Shown piece after piece: positions 1 through 5,051 of a stretch of 7,261 nucleotides of DNA. Position 1 is the first letter of the stretch. Each line of letters starts with the position of its first letter. The DNA is from Dehalococcoidia bacterium (GTDB lineage Bacteria; Chloroflexota; Dehalococcoidia; DSTF01; JALHUB01): the NCBI GenBank assembly GCA_022865685.1, contig JALHUB010000106.1:1-7261 (forward strand). Reading direction: 5' to 3'. The translations under genes and the position numbers were made by a program. Below the pieces are notes generated by a model that saw only the letters and a list, made by a program, of their open reading frames with translations, ran no database searches and was not told the origin of the DNA.

Positions 1-473
1 TGCGCTATCTGCTGGCAAACGCCGCTAAGGGCCAGGACGAGCGTGTCCATGACGAAGCCCGGGTTGACGCCGGTGCCCAGGACGGTGACGCCGTGGGCCT
101 TCTCCTCTCGGTCGAGGTCGGCGGCGAGCTGCGGATGGCGGTCCCAGGGGTAGGAAAGCTCCTCGCAGGTCGAGATGACGTTCTTGCCGGCCCTGACGGC
201 GGCCAGTAGCTGCGGCTGCACGGCGTCGAGGTAGGAGCCGGTACAGTGGAGGACGACGTCGGCGTCGGTAGAAAGGGCGGCGCCACTGTCGGAAGAGACG
301 ATGATGCCGAGAGGCTGCTCGAGGCCGGCGACTTCGCCCGCGTCGCGTCCGGCGATCTCCGGCGCAATGTCGACGGCTGCTACGGGGCGGACGCGTTCTT
401 TGCTCGCCGCGAGCTTGAAGACTGCGAGACCGATCGGTCCCAGGCCGTAGTGTACGGTTCGAAACTGGTTCAC
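1..473 (-). CDS. Dihydrodipicolinate reductase-like NAD(P)-binding oxidoreductase, N-terminal part (3' end outside window)
   Basis: The 157 visible residues form an N-terminal Rossmann domain. The dinucleotide motif is G10-L-G-P-I-G15, and Asp35 at the end of the second strand suggests NAD(H) preference (inference). HCTGSYLDAV, STCEELSYPW and GTGVNPGF (133-140) are typical of the dihydrodipicolinate reductase-like family that includes 2,4-diaminopentanoate dehydrogenase. These are NAD(P)H-linked amine or imine oxidoreductases, so a role in lysine biosynthesis proper should not be assumed. The start is a GTG at 473. It is preceded by GAAAGGAG (482-489) at 8 nt spacing and by a good promoter, and codons upstream of it lack family similarity. 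The C-terminal substrate domain lies outside the window, so the substrate cannot be judged. The amidase gene ends 187 nt upstream on the same strand. The separate promoter argues for an independent transcription unit. Confidence 0.78.
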   Translation of the reverse strand, partial: MNQFRTVHYGLGPIGLAVFKLAASKERVRPVAAVDIAPEIAGRDAGEVAGLEQPLGIIVSSDSGAALSTDADVVLHCTGSYLDAVQPQLLAAVRAGKNVISTCEELSYPWDRHPQLAADLDREEKAHGVTVLGTGVNPGFVMDTLVLALSGVCQQIA

Positions 474-498
474 CAGGTGGACTCCTTTCGCGGCGGCG

Positions 499-525
499 AT
501 CATGGGGGGCTTCATGGCCCATGAT
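499..525. repeat. Dyad over the -10 region and start site of the reductase-like gene (candidate operator)
   Basis: ATCATGGG (499-506) and CCCATGAT (518-525) form a perfect 8-bp inverted repeat around an 11-base centre. The right arm overlaps the -10 hexamer, and the centre covers the predicted transcription start. This is where a repressor often binds. It could equally act as a hairpin at the very 5' end of the leader. No regulator is identifiable. Confidence 0.4.
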
Positions 526-548
526 AATGCCGCGAGGCCAAGGGTCAA
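521..548 (-). promoter_or_regulatory. Sigma70-like promoter of the reductase-like gene
   Basis: Read on the minus strand, TTGACC (543-548) is followed after 16 nt by TATCAT (521-526). Each hexamer matches five of six consensus bases. Transcription would start near 514, giving a leader of about 40 nt before the GTG at 473. Inverted repeats flank or overlap both hexamers (549-562 and 499-525), so regulation here is plausible. Confidence 0.55.
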
Positions 549-562
549 GCAGGCTCGCCTGC
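549..562. repeat. 14-bp palindromic element beside the -35 box
   Basis: GCAGGC (549-554) and GCCTGC (557-562) form a perfect inverted repeat with a 2-base centre. It abuts the -35 hexamer (543-548) of the reductase-like gene. The position suits an activator or repressor site. As RNA on the amidase transcript it could form only a short tetraloop hairpin. Confidence 0.35.
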
Positions 563-615
563 ACCGCTTCGCTGCCGCGTTGGCAATCGCGCTGGGTCAG
601 CCAGGGCAGGGAGGA

Positions 616-631
616 GCTTTACATAACGCTG
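616..631 (-). repeat. 16-bp intergenic repeat, copy A
   Basis: On the minus strand this reads CAGCGTTATGTAAAGC. The identical 16-mer occurs at 5942-5957 on the plus strand. Here it lies about 29 nt after the amidase stop and about 140 nt before the reductase-like start, oriented with transcription of both. Function unknown. Confidence 0.5.
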
Positions 632-660
632 GCGTCGAGTCGAATGACGGACGGCGGACG

Positions 661-2400
661 CTAGTTCTTGATGACGCCGGGGACGCCGATGGTGTAGCTG
701 GTGCGGGCGCCTGACTGGGCGACGAATGTCCAGTTAGACTCATAGGCGCCGTCGCTCTTGCTGTCGCGGGCACGGACGTGGAAGGTGTAGCGCCCCGGCT
801 CCGGAACCTTGAGTGTCGCGGAGGTGGCGCTGCTGAAGGAAGACCAGGCGGGTCGCTTGTCAGAGGTGACGCCGGTGATGTAGTACTCCTCGTCGGTGTT
901 GAGGTTCGGGATCCAGCCTTCCAGGTAGTAGGAGAACTCCGCGGAGGCGTTGTCGGGCGATTTCCAGGAGAAGGTGGCGGAGTGGGCATCGATATTGGCC
1001 TGCGAGGGAAGGCTGGTTATCTGTGCCGCCGGCTTGATGATCGCGAGGGCGGCGGCGCGCTCGGCGACGCTCTGTCGTATGTTCGACAGATAGGCGTAGA
1101 GGTACTGGCCTGGGCAGGCGGTCTGATTGACCTCGCGGTGCCCGGCGATGTTCTGCACGCCCTGGCGCCAGACCCAGTTGACCTGCAGGAAATCGGACGA
1201 GGCGTTGGGCCATACGTAGTGGCGGCGGCAGGACCAGGCGAGGAACTCGACGAGGGTGCTGAGCATCGTCTGCTCGTTGTCGCCGATCTGGTTCTCCTCG
1301 AAATTGGCGATAAGCGCGACGCCGGCGGTGCCCTCGTTACAATTGAGCGCGTGGCCGGCGACGACGTCGGGGCTGATGATCTCGCGCCCGCCATTGGGGC
1401 CGTTGTCGCGGCCGCGGCGCCCTTCAAAGACGCGTCCGAAGCGGTCAACGAGGGCGTTGTAGCCGATGTCGCCCCAGCCGAGGGTTATGGCGTGGTAGTA
1501 GTAAACGCCACGCACTTCCTGGACGGCCTGGTCGGCGCTGTAGTTGGGATAGGGGAAGGTGGGGTCCTGCGGGTTGGTGTTCGACAGGCCGGCGGTGTGA
1601 TGGACGATCAGTTTCTTCGTCGGGAGGTACATCCGCGGCCAGCTCTCGTAACCGCGGGAATCGTAGCGATAGCTTTCGGGCGCGCCCCAGGTCTCGCGGC
1701 TGATCAGGACGTCGCTGCCGAACGGCGGGTCGAGGCTGCCGGCGTCGTGGGTGGGAGCAGGCGTTTTCCCCGCGGTCGGTTTCGGCGTCGGCGTTCGCCT
1801 GGTGCGGGCGGCCTGTAGGGTCGCCGGTGGCGCCGCGGCGAGGACGGTGACGGTGACGTTTCGCAACGCGGTCGCATCGGGCGTGTCGGCAGGGAAGGCG
1901 GCGCGATACTGGACATAACGTGCGCCAGCCGCCCAGATGAGGGCACCGAAGCGCTCGCCGCGCGGGTTCTGATGCGGTTCAGCTTCGATGTAAACGCGCT
2001 GCCAGGGCGACCAGGTCCAGCCGTCGGTGGAGGTACGGAGCTCGAAGCTGATCTGGTCGCTGTTGGGGGCGTCGGCGAGCCAGTGGAGGCCGATGTGCGT
2101 CGAAGGGAAGCTCGTCTTGACGATGGGCGAGGTGTAGACGCCGCCCGAGGAAGAGGCTGCTCGCAGAGCGGGCTGTCCGGCGGGCGTGTCCCACCTGAGG
2201 CCCTGAAGCTGGCCGCCGGCAAGCTCGACGGGTGTGTGGCGGATGTCTTCGGCGATTACGAAGTCGTTCTGGGCGGCGGAACGAGCAGGGGCGCGACGCG
2301 GGAGGAGGAGGCCGGCGCCGCTACCGACGATGGCCAGTGAGGTCGCGCCGCCGAGCAACCGCCGTCTGGACATCCTCTTCTGCCAGAAGCCTTGCTGCAT
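661..2400 (-). CDS. Tat-exported N-acetylmuramoyl-L-alanine amidase, PGRP/Amidase_2 family
   Basis: This 579-residue protein is predicted to hydrolyse the lactyl-amide bond between MurNAc and L-Ala in peptidoglycan, outside the membrane. Residues 11-18 read SRRRLLGG, a twin-arginine signal followed by a hydrophobic stretch. Residues about 55-190 look beta-rich and jelly-roll-like. A Pro/Thr linker (about 203-217) leads to the catalytic domain (about 231-447). Zinc ligands by family alignment are His267 (IVHHTAG), His421 (AGHREVN) and Cys429 (TACPG), with catalytic Tyr314 in DIGYNALVD. The C-terminal 110 residues resemble an Ig/FN3 fold. The start at 2400 has GGGGAGGG at 2409-2416, 9 nt upstream of the ATG by its GGAGG core, and fits a promoter at 2453-2481. 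An in-frame ATG at 2559 lies upstream of that promoter and is rejected. The ATG at 2373 is possible but has no usable spacing to a ribosome site. Confidence 0.9.
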   Translation of the reverse strand: MQQGFWQKRMSRRRLLGGATSLAIVGSGAGLLLPRRAPARSAAQNDFVIAEDIRHTPVELAGGQLQGLRWDTPAGQPALRAASSSGGVYTSPIVKTSFPSTHIGLHWLADAPNSDQISFELRTSTDGWTWSPWQRVYIEAEPHQNPRGERFGALIWAAGARYVQYRAAFPADTPDATALRNVTVTVLAAAPPATLQAARTRRTPTPKPTAGKTPAPTHDAGSLDPPFGSDVLISRETWGAPESYRYDSRGYESWPRMYLPTKKLIVHHTAGLSNTNPQDPTFPYPNYSADQAVQEVRGVYYYHAITLGWGDIGYNALVDRFGRVFEGRRGRDNGPNGGREIISPDVVAGHALNCNEGTAGVALIANFEENQIGDNEQTMLSTLVEFLAWSCRRHYVWPNASSDFLQVNWVWRQGVQNIAGHREVNQTACPGQYLYAYLSNIRQSVAERAAALAIIKPAAQITSLPSQANIDAHSATFSWKSPDNASAEFSYYLEGWIPNLNTDEEYYITGVTSDKRPAWSSFSSATSATLKVPEPGRYTFHVRARDSKSDGAYESNWTFVAQSGARTSYTIGVPGVIKN

Positions 2401-2452
2401 GCTTCTAGCCCTCCCCACCTTTCTCTGTCTGACGGCCGGCTGATCGGGGGTA

Positions 2453-2481
2453 AAGATAGATGGTCTGAAGAGAAAAGTCAA
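2453..2481 (-). promoter_or_regulatory. Sigma70-like promoter of the amidase gene
   Basis: On the minus strand, TTGACT (2476-2481) is followed by a 17-nt spacer and TATCTT (2453-2458), in a locally AT-richer patch. The predicted start near 2446 gives a leader of about 46 nt before the ATG at 2400. It separates amidase transcription from the esterase gene and rules out the in-frame ATG at 2559. Confidence 0.55.
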
Positions 2482-2578
2482 CCTCTGCGGGGGATGAACG
2501 CGTCCAGAAATGTCGGCAGTCTCCTCGCGGGGCGCGAGATCGAAGGATGCTACGCTCAAGGGTTAGCGCAGTGTGGTG

Positions 2579-2616
2579 TCGAGGGCCCGATGCGCGGGCC
2601 CCGCATCGGGCCCCGA
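2579..2616 (-). repeat. Strong GC-rich hairpin between esterase and amidase genes
   Basis: A perfect 12-bp inverted repeat pairs 2583-2594 (GGGCCCGATGCG) with 2602-2613 (CGCATCGGGCCC) around a 7-base loop. After a single bulged base (2582) the stem gains three more pairs (2579-2581 with 2614-2616). It starts about 70 nt after the esterase stop. No run of U follows on the minus strand, so it is not a textbook intrinsic terminator. It may be a Rho-assisted terminator, a 3'-end stabiliser or an RNA-processing signal. Confidence 0.55.
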
Positions 2617-2688
2617 GAGCGCGATCGTCGCGCTTCCCAGGAGCCTCACGAGCGGGGCATGGACGTCGACGCCGGTGTTGGGCCGTAG

Positions 2689-3471
2689 CTATTTCTCGTA
2701 AGCGGCGATTACGAGATCGGTCAGAACGCGATAGCCGTCTTCGTTGAGGTGGAGATCACCCTCGGGGCCGTTGACGTTGGTGAGCTCGGCCCCCTTGCCC
2801 TCAAAGGCGGCGAAGGTCTGCACTACGTCGGCGTCGATACCGGGCGTAGCGGCGACGTCGCTGATCTCTTTGTTGAGAAGCGGCAAGACAAGGTCGCCCG
2901 GCTTCTCCAGGGGCTTGCCCGTTCCTGAGTAGGGGTTGAAGTGGTCGAGGACGAGGATCCTGACGTCCGGGCCGGCGGCGACGCGCAGCGAGCGCAGGAT
3001 CGCGGCCAGGTTCTGTGACATCGCTTCGAGGGTGCGGGTTACGGCCGAAGTGCAGGCGGCATCGGTGGTCGATGCCGGAGGCGCGCAAGGCTGTCCTTCT
3101 TCGGCGAGGTCGAGGATGTCGTTTCCGCCGATGTCGATTGTCAGCACGAAGACGTCGTTCTTGGTGTTGCTGTCCTGATTGCGGAACCTGAGCTCGGCCA
3201 GTGCCATGCCGAACTGGCCCTCGGCAATCATGGAGGCGGTGGTCTCCCCGTCGACGGTCAGGTTCCGTAACGAGAGACTCTCAGCCCTGCTGTCTTCGAG
3301 GAAAGAGAAGAACAGGGGGACATAGCCGTTGCTCTTGCCGGAGGCGCCAACGCCGGCGGCGAAGGAGTCCCCCAAGGCGAGATAGGTCGACTTTTCGCTG
3401 CCGCTGCAGGCGAACGCGCTAGCGGGGAACAGGCAAACCAAGACTGCAAGAGCGCGAAGGCGCCGGTTCAT
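2689..3471 (-). CDS. Secreted SGNH/GDSL-family hydrolase (esterase/lipase)
   Basis: This 260-residue protein has the four SGNH blocks in order: ALGDSFAAGVG with nucleophile Ser36, Gly75 in VDGETT, IGGND with oxyanion-hole Asn117, and DLHLNEDGY with Asp239 and His241. The family hydrolyses carboxylic esters of lipids, carbohydrates or acylated polymers, and the substrate cannot be told from sequence. Residues 1-21 are a signal peptide (MNRR, hydrophobic core, ASAFA). Cys22 follows. AFA fits signal peptidase I, while the Cys leaves a lipoprotein form possible although the lipobox is poor. Cys129 and Cys140 could form a disulfide. The start at 3471 is supported by AGGAGG (3478-3483) at 6 nt. An in-frame ATG 14 codons upstream lacks that site. 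The gene has its own promoter and faces the SelW-like gene across 120 nt. Confidence 0.88.
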   Translation of the reverse strand: MNRRLRALAVLVCLFPASAFACSGSEKSTYLALGDSFAAGVGASGKSNGYVPLFFSFLEDSRAESLSLRNLTVDGETTASMIAEGQFGMALAELRFRNQDSNTKNDVFVLTIDIGGNDILDLAEEGQPCAPPASTTDAACTSAVTRTLEAMSQNLAAILRSLRVAAGPDVRILVLDHFNPYSGTGKPLEKPGDLVLPLLNKEISDVAATPGIDADVVQTFAAFEGKGAELTNVNGPEGDLHLNEDGYRVLTDLVIAAYEK

Positions 3472-3506
3472 GACGCTCCTCCTCGCATCCAGCGCGCTGA
3501 GGCGGA

Positions 3507-3535
3507 TTGACAACGGCGCCAGTCTTCCTAATCAT
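3507..3535 (+). promoter_or_regulatory. Promoter of the SelW-like gene
   Basis: A perfect -35 TTGACA (3507-3512) is followed by 17 nt and AATCAT (3530-3535), which keeps A2, T3, A5 and T6 of the -10 consensus. The start would lie near 3543, about 48 nt before the ATG at 3592. The -10 is shared with the opposing promoter. Confidence 0.45.
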
Positions 3536-3559
3536 AGGGGGAAACGGACGCACTATCCA
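3531..3559 (-). promoter_or_regulatory. Promoter of the SGNH hydrolase gene
   Basis: On the minus strand, TGGATA (3554-3559) precedes TATGAT (3531-3536) with a 17-nt spacer, matching four and five of six consensus bases. The predicted start near 3524 gives a leader of about 50 nt. The -10 overlaps the -10 of the opposing plus-strand promoter, so only one polymerase could occupy the site at a time. Confidence 0.5.
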
Positions 3560-3591
3560 TTAAACACGCCCGTAGTCTGGAGGACAAGAGG

Positions 3592-3840
3592 ATGAGTGAG
3601 AAGCTGACGATCGAGATCGAGTACTGCACGCCTTGAAACTACACCCTGAGAGCCGCCTGGATGGCGGCTGAGCTGCTTTCGGAGCTGGGTCAGCGAGCGG
3701 AATCGCTGCGGCTCGTCCCATCCGGAGCGGGGAGATTCGAGGTGACGGTAAACGGCGAGGTGCTCTACTCCAAGGCGGCGACCGGACGTTTTCCGGAGCT
3801 ATCGGAGGTGCAGCAGAAGGTCAGAGAAATGTTGACATAA
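3592..3840 (+). CDS. selW: SelW-like Rdx-family selenoprotein with in-frame TGA read as selenocysteine
   Basis: Read with TGA at 3634-3636 as Sec, this is an 82-residue protein, close to the usual SelW length. The pattern is SelW/Rdx throughout: EIEYCTPU at residues 8-15 with Cys12-x-x-Sec15, then NYTLRAAWMAAELL, RLVPSGAGRFEVTVNGEVLY and SKAATGRFPEL. The family has a thioredoxin-like fold and acts as a small cytosolic thiol/selenol oxidoreductase. The reading frame stays open for 67 codons after the TGA to a TAA, with the same codon bias and full family similarity. GGAGG (3579-3583) sits 8 nt before the ATG. Without Sec insertion only a 14-residue peptide would be made, and the internal ATG at 3661 has no ribosome site. 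Many bacterial relatives carry Cys at this position. A sequencing error or nonsense pseudogene is the alternative, but the TGA sits exactly at the known Sec site and is followed by a SECIS-like hairpin. Confidence 0.88.
3637..3669 (+). promoter_or_regulatory. Putative bacterial SECIS element of the SelW-like gene
   Basis: The seven-base arms AGCCGCC (3651-3657) and GGCGGCT (3663-3669) pair perfectly around the loop TGGAT (3658-3662). The loop starts 21 nt after the TGA and has a G as its second base. Described bacterial SECIS elements sit just downstream of the UGA inside the coding region, with a short apical loop carrying G in its first two positions. They are bound by SelB with Sec-tRNA. 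Confidence 0.7.
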
Positions 3841-3850
3841 ATCTGCACCG

Positions 3851-3885
3851 CCCGCCGCGAAGCCACGGAAGCGGTCGGGTTCATT
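3851..3885 (+). terminator. Weak terminator-like hairpin after the SelW-like gene
   Basis: CCCG (3851-3854) pairs with CGGG (3876-3879), and CGC (3856-3858) pairs with GCG (3871-3873), around a 12-base loop. TTCATT follows at 3880-3885. The stem is interrupted and the T-tract is poor. An alternative pairing (3847-3851 with 3871-3875) competes with it. Confidence 0.22.
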
Positions 3886-3959
3886 CGAATTCCACCTCCG
3901 TGCGCCCGGATGCAATGAGCGAGGTCGCGCCAAGTGATATCTTCGAGGTACAACCACGT

Positions 3960-3965
3960 TATAGT
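3960..3965 (+). promoter_or_regulatory. Candidate -10 box of the J-domain-like gene
   Basis: TATAGT matches five of six -10 bases in a locally AT-rich stretch. It would give a start near 3972 and a leader of about 38 nt, similar to the other genes here. No good -35 box is seen at 16-18 nt upstream, so an activator or a different sigma factor would be needed, or the match is chance. Confidence 0.3.
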
Positions 3966-4009
3966 TATTGGCTTCGAAGCTCTGAATCGCGATTCCAGGA
4001 GGGCGAAGC

Positions 4010-4642
4010 ATGGAGGAACGGGATTACTACGAGGTCCTGCAGCTTCATCCCAGCGCCGACCACACGATGATCGTCCAGGCGTACTGGCACCTGGCGCGCA
4101 AGTACAAGATCGCGATGGGTCGGGACGGCTTCACTGAGCACGCAATCGAGGAGCTGAACCGCAGCTTCGAGGTCCTCGGTGCGCCGGAGTCGCGCGCGGA
4201 GTACGACCGGGCACGAGCCGGACGACCGGCCGCCTCCGACGCTGCGCTGGAAGCGGAGACGAAGCGGGTGTCAATTGAGGTCTGTTTCTGGAACCTGCCG
4301 GCCCGGCAAGGGATGCTGGCGGCAGCGTGCACGGTCGGGCTGGCCGCGGTGGCTCTGATAGCAGGCGCACACCCACTCTTGGTCTTCCTCCTGGCCGTAG
4401 CGACGATCGCCGCGGCGCTGCTTGTGCTTCCGGACGATTTCCTTCAGGGTGGGAGAATATCGATTCGAAAGCGCTGGAAGAGGACGCTACGCCCCTTCGA
4501 GCTCCAAAAGTCGACGTCGCAGATCCTTGCGCGCTGGCGGCAGGCGAACGGGGACTGCGACCAAACGATTCCCCTCGTCGAGCTTTCCAAGAGCAGCGCC
4601 TATCCTCTTCATCGCTCGAACGGCCCGCCGACGGACCTCTAG
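4010..4642 (+). CDS. J-domain-like membrane protein lacking the HPD motif
   Basis: This 210-residue protein has an N-terminal DnaJ-like region (about 4-67): RDYYEVLQLHPSAD, AYWHLARKY, then EELNRSFEVLGAPESRAEYD. The frame and length match a J-domain, but the loop that should read HPD reads Lys-Ile-Ala (residues 33-35). It is therefore not expected to stimulate DnaK ATPase in the usual way. Two hydrophobic segments (about 103-120 and 123-141) form a membrane hairpin. A basic tail follows (RISIRKRWKRTLRP) and then a polar C-terminus with no recognised domain. The start is supported by AGGAGGG (3997-4003), 6 nt before the ATG. It lies 169 nt after the SelW-like gene. The job is unknown; the J-like part may be a protein-binding module at the membrane (inference). 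Confidence 0.8.
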   Translation: MEERDYYEVLQLHPSADHTMIVQAYWHLARKYKIAMGRDGFTEHAIEELNRSFEVLGAPESRAEYDRARAGRPAASDAALEAETKRVSIEVCFWNLPARQGMLAAACTVGLAAVALIAGAHPLLVFLLAVATIAAALLVLPDDFLQGGRISIRKRWKRTLRPFELQKSTSQILARWRQANGDCDQTIPLVELSKSSAYPLHRSNGPPTDL

Positions 4643-4859
4643 CCGTCATCCGGTGTGCGCGACACTGCATCTCCACCCGGTTTGCAACTCAGCCGACGAA
4701 TCCGCGCCATTCCCTGCGGGAGGGGGTCGCGCGACTTCTGCGCATATGATCGCACTATGGTAGTTATGTGGAGTCCGCTATGGGAGGAGTCGTCACAGGC
4801 AGCTTTCAAGGAAGTGGCATGGACAGCCGATTATCTATGTGGGAATTCGCGTTCCCGAC

Positions 4860-4932
4860 AAGGTGCTCGATAAGGGCAAACCCTCCGAAAGGCGGGGGCG
4901 CAGATACGGCAGCCGGGCTACTGGAGCACTTT
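4860..4932 (+). promoter_or_regulatory. Riboswitch-like element resembling a compact class I c-di-GMP (GEMM) aptamer, upstream of the GGDEF gene
   Basis: A closing 9-bp stem pairs 4860-4868 (AAGGUGCUC) with 4924-4932 (GAGCACUUU), one pair being G-U. Inside are GGGCAAACC (4874-4882), then a hairpin of 4881-4886 with 4891-4896 (five pairs, one U-C mismatch) capped by GAAA (4887-4890). GGGGCGCA (4895-4902) and CAGCCGGGCUAC (4910-4921) follow. GCAAACC, the GAAA-capped stem, a following CGCA and AGCCGGGYUAC occur in this order in class I c-di-GMP riboswitches, which often control GGDEF genes. The second hairpin, carrying the tetraloop receptor, is essentially absent: only about 8 bases separate CGCA from CAGCC. 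The element is therefore either a variant of the fold or a different RNA class. It lies 119 nt before the cyclase ATG. Confidence 0.55.
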
Positions 4933-4987
4933 CCGTATATGTGGTTTGTGATATCGTTTTCGGCTTGGGAGCAGCCGGCGTCGATGC

Positions 4988-5032
4988 GTTCTGATTACGA
5001 ACAAGCGTTCGGACAGAACTCTACACGTTCTG
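4988..5032 (+). promoter_or_regulatory. Mutually exclusive hairpins in the cyclase leader (possible expression platform)
   Basis: GTTCTG occurs at 4988-4993 and again at 5027-5032. CAGAAC (5014-5019) between them can pair with either copy. The first pairing encloses a further hairpin, CGAAC (4998-5002) with GTTCG (5007-5011). The second forms a 6-bp stem with a 7-base loop that ends 10 nt before the GGAGG (5043-5047). No T-tract follows, so control of translation or of Rho access is likelier than intrinsic termination. Confidence 0.4.
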
Positions 5033-5051
5033 GCACGAGCGCGGAGGCCGT

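Larger units (their letters stand above)
4643..5051 (+). other. 409-base intergenic region: no convincing gene, structured leader of the cyclase gene
   Basis: No open frame here has family similarity. Positions 4643-4859 hold one short hairpin, CGGTGT (4650-4655) with ACACTG (4661-4666) with one G-U pair and no T-tract, and a lone -10-like TATGAT (4745-4750) without a -35. Base composition becomes more AT-rich from about 4745. Positions 4860-4932 hold the riboswitch-like element, and 4988-5032 hold the alternative hairpins. A possible promoter for the cyclase transcript lies between 4640 and 4855 but could not be fixed. Confidence 0.6.

Noticed and set aside
778..1818. Long plus-strand open frame (346 codons) opposite the amidase gene.
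   Set aside because: The minus strand encodes a clear amidase with all catalytic residues. The opposite frame is a GC-rich shadow without recognisable domains.
2401..2559. In-frame upstream ATG (2559) giving the amidase 53 extra residues.
   Set aside because: The extension would place the Tat signal internally and runs through an AT-richer stretch with a good promoter (2453-2481). The ATG at 2400 has a strong ribosome site.
3634..3636. The TGA as a nonsense mutation making the SelW-like gene a pseudogene.
   Set aside because: It falls exactly on the known Sec position of the family, the rest of the frame is intact, and a SECIS-like hairpin follows. Decay would be expected to place stops at random.
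3876..3905. GGTTCATTCGAATTCC looked like the T-arm of a tRNA (possibly tRNA-Sec) after the SelW-like gene.
   Set aside because: No matching acceptor stem, D-arm or anticodon arm can be built around it on either strand.
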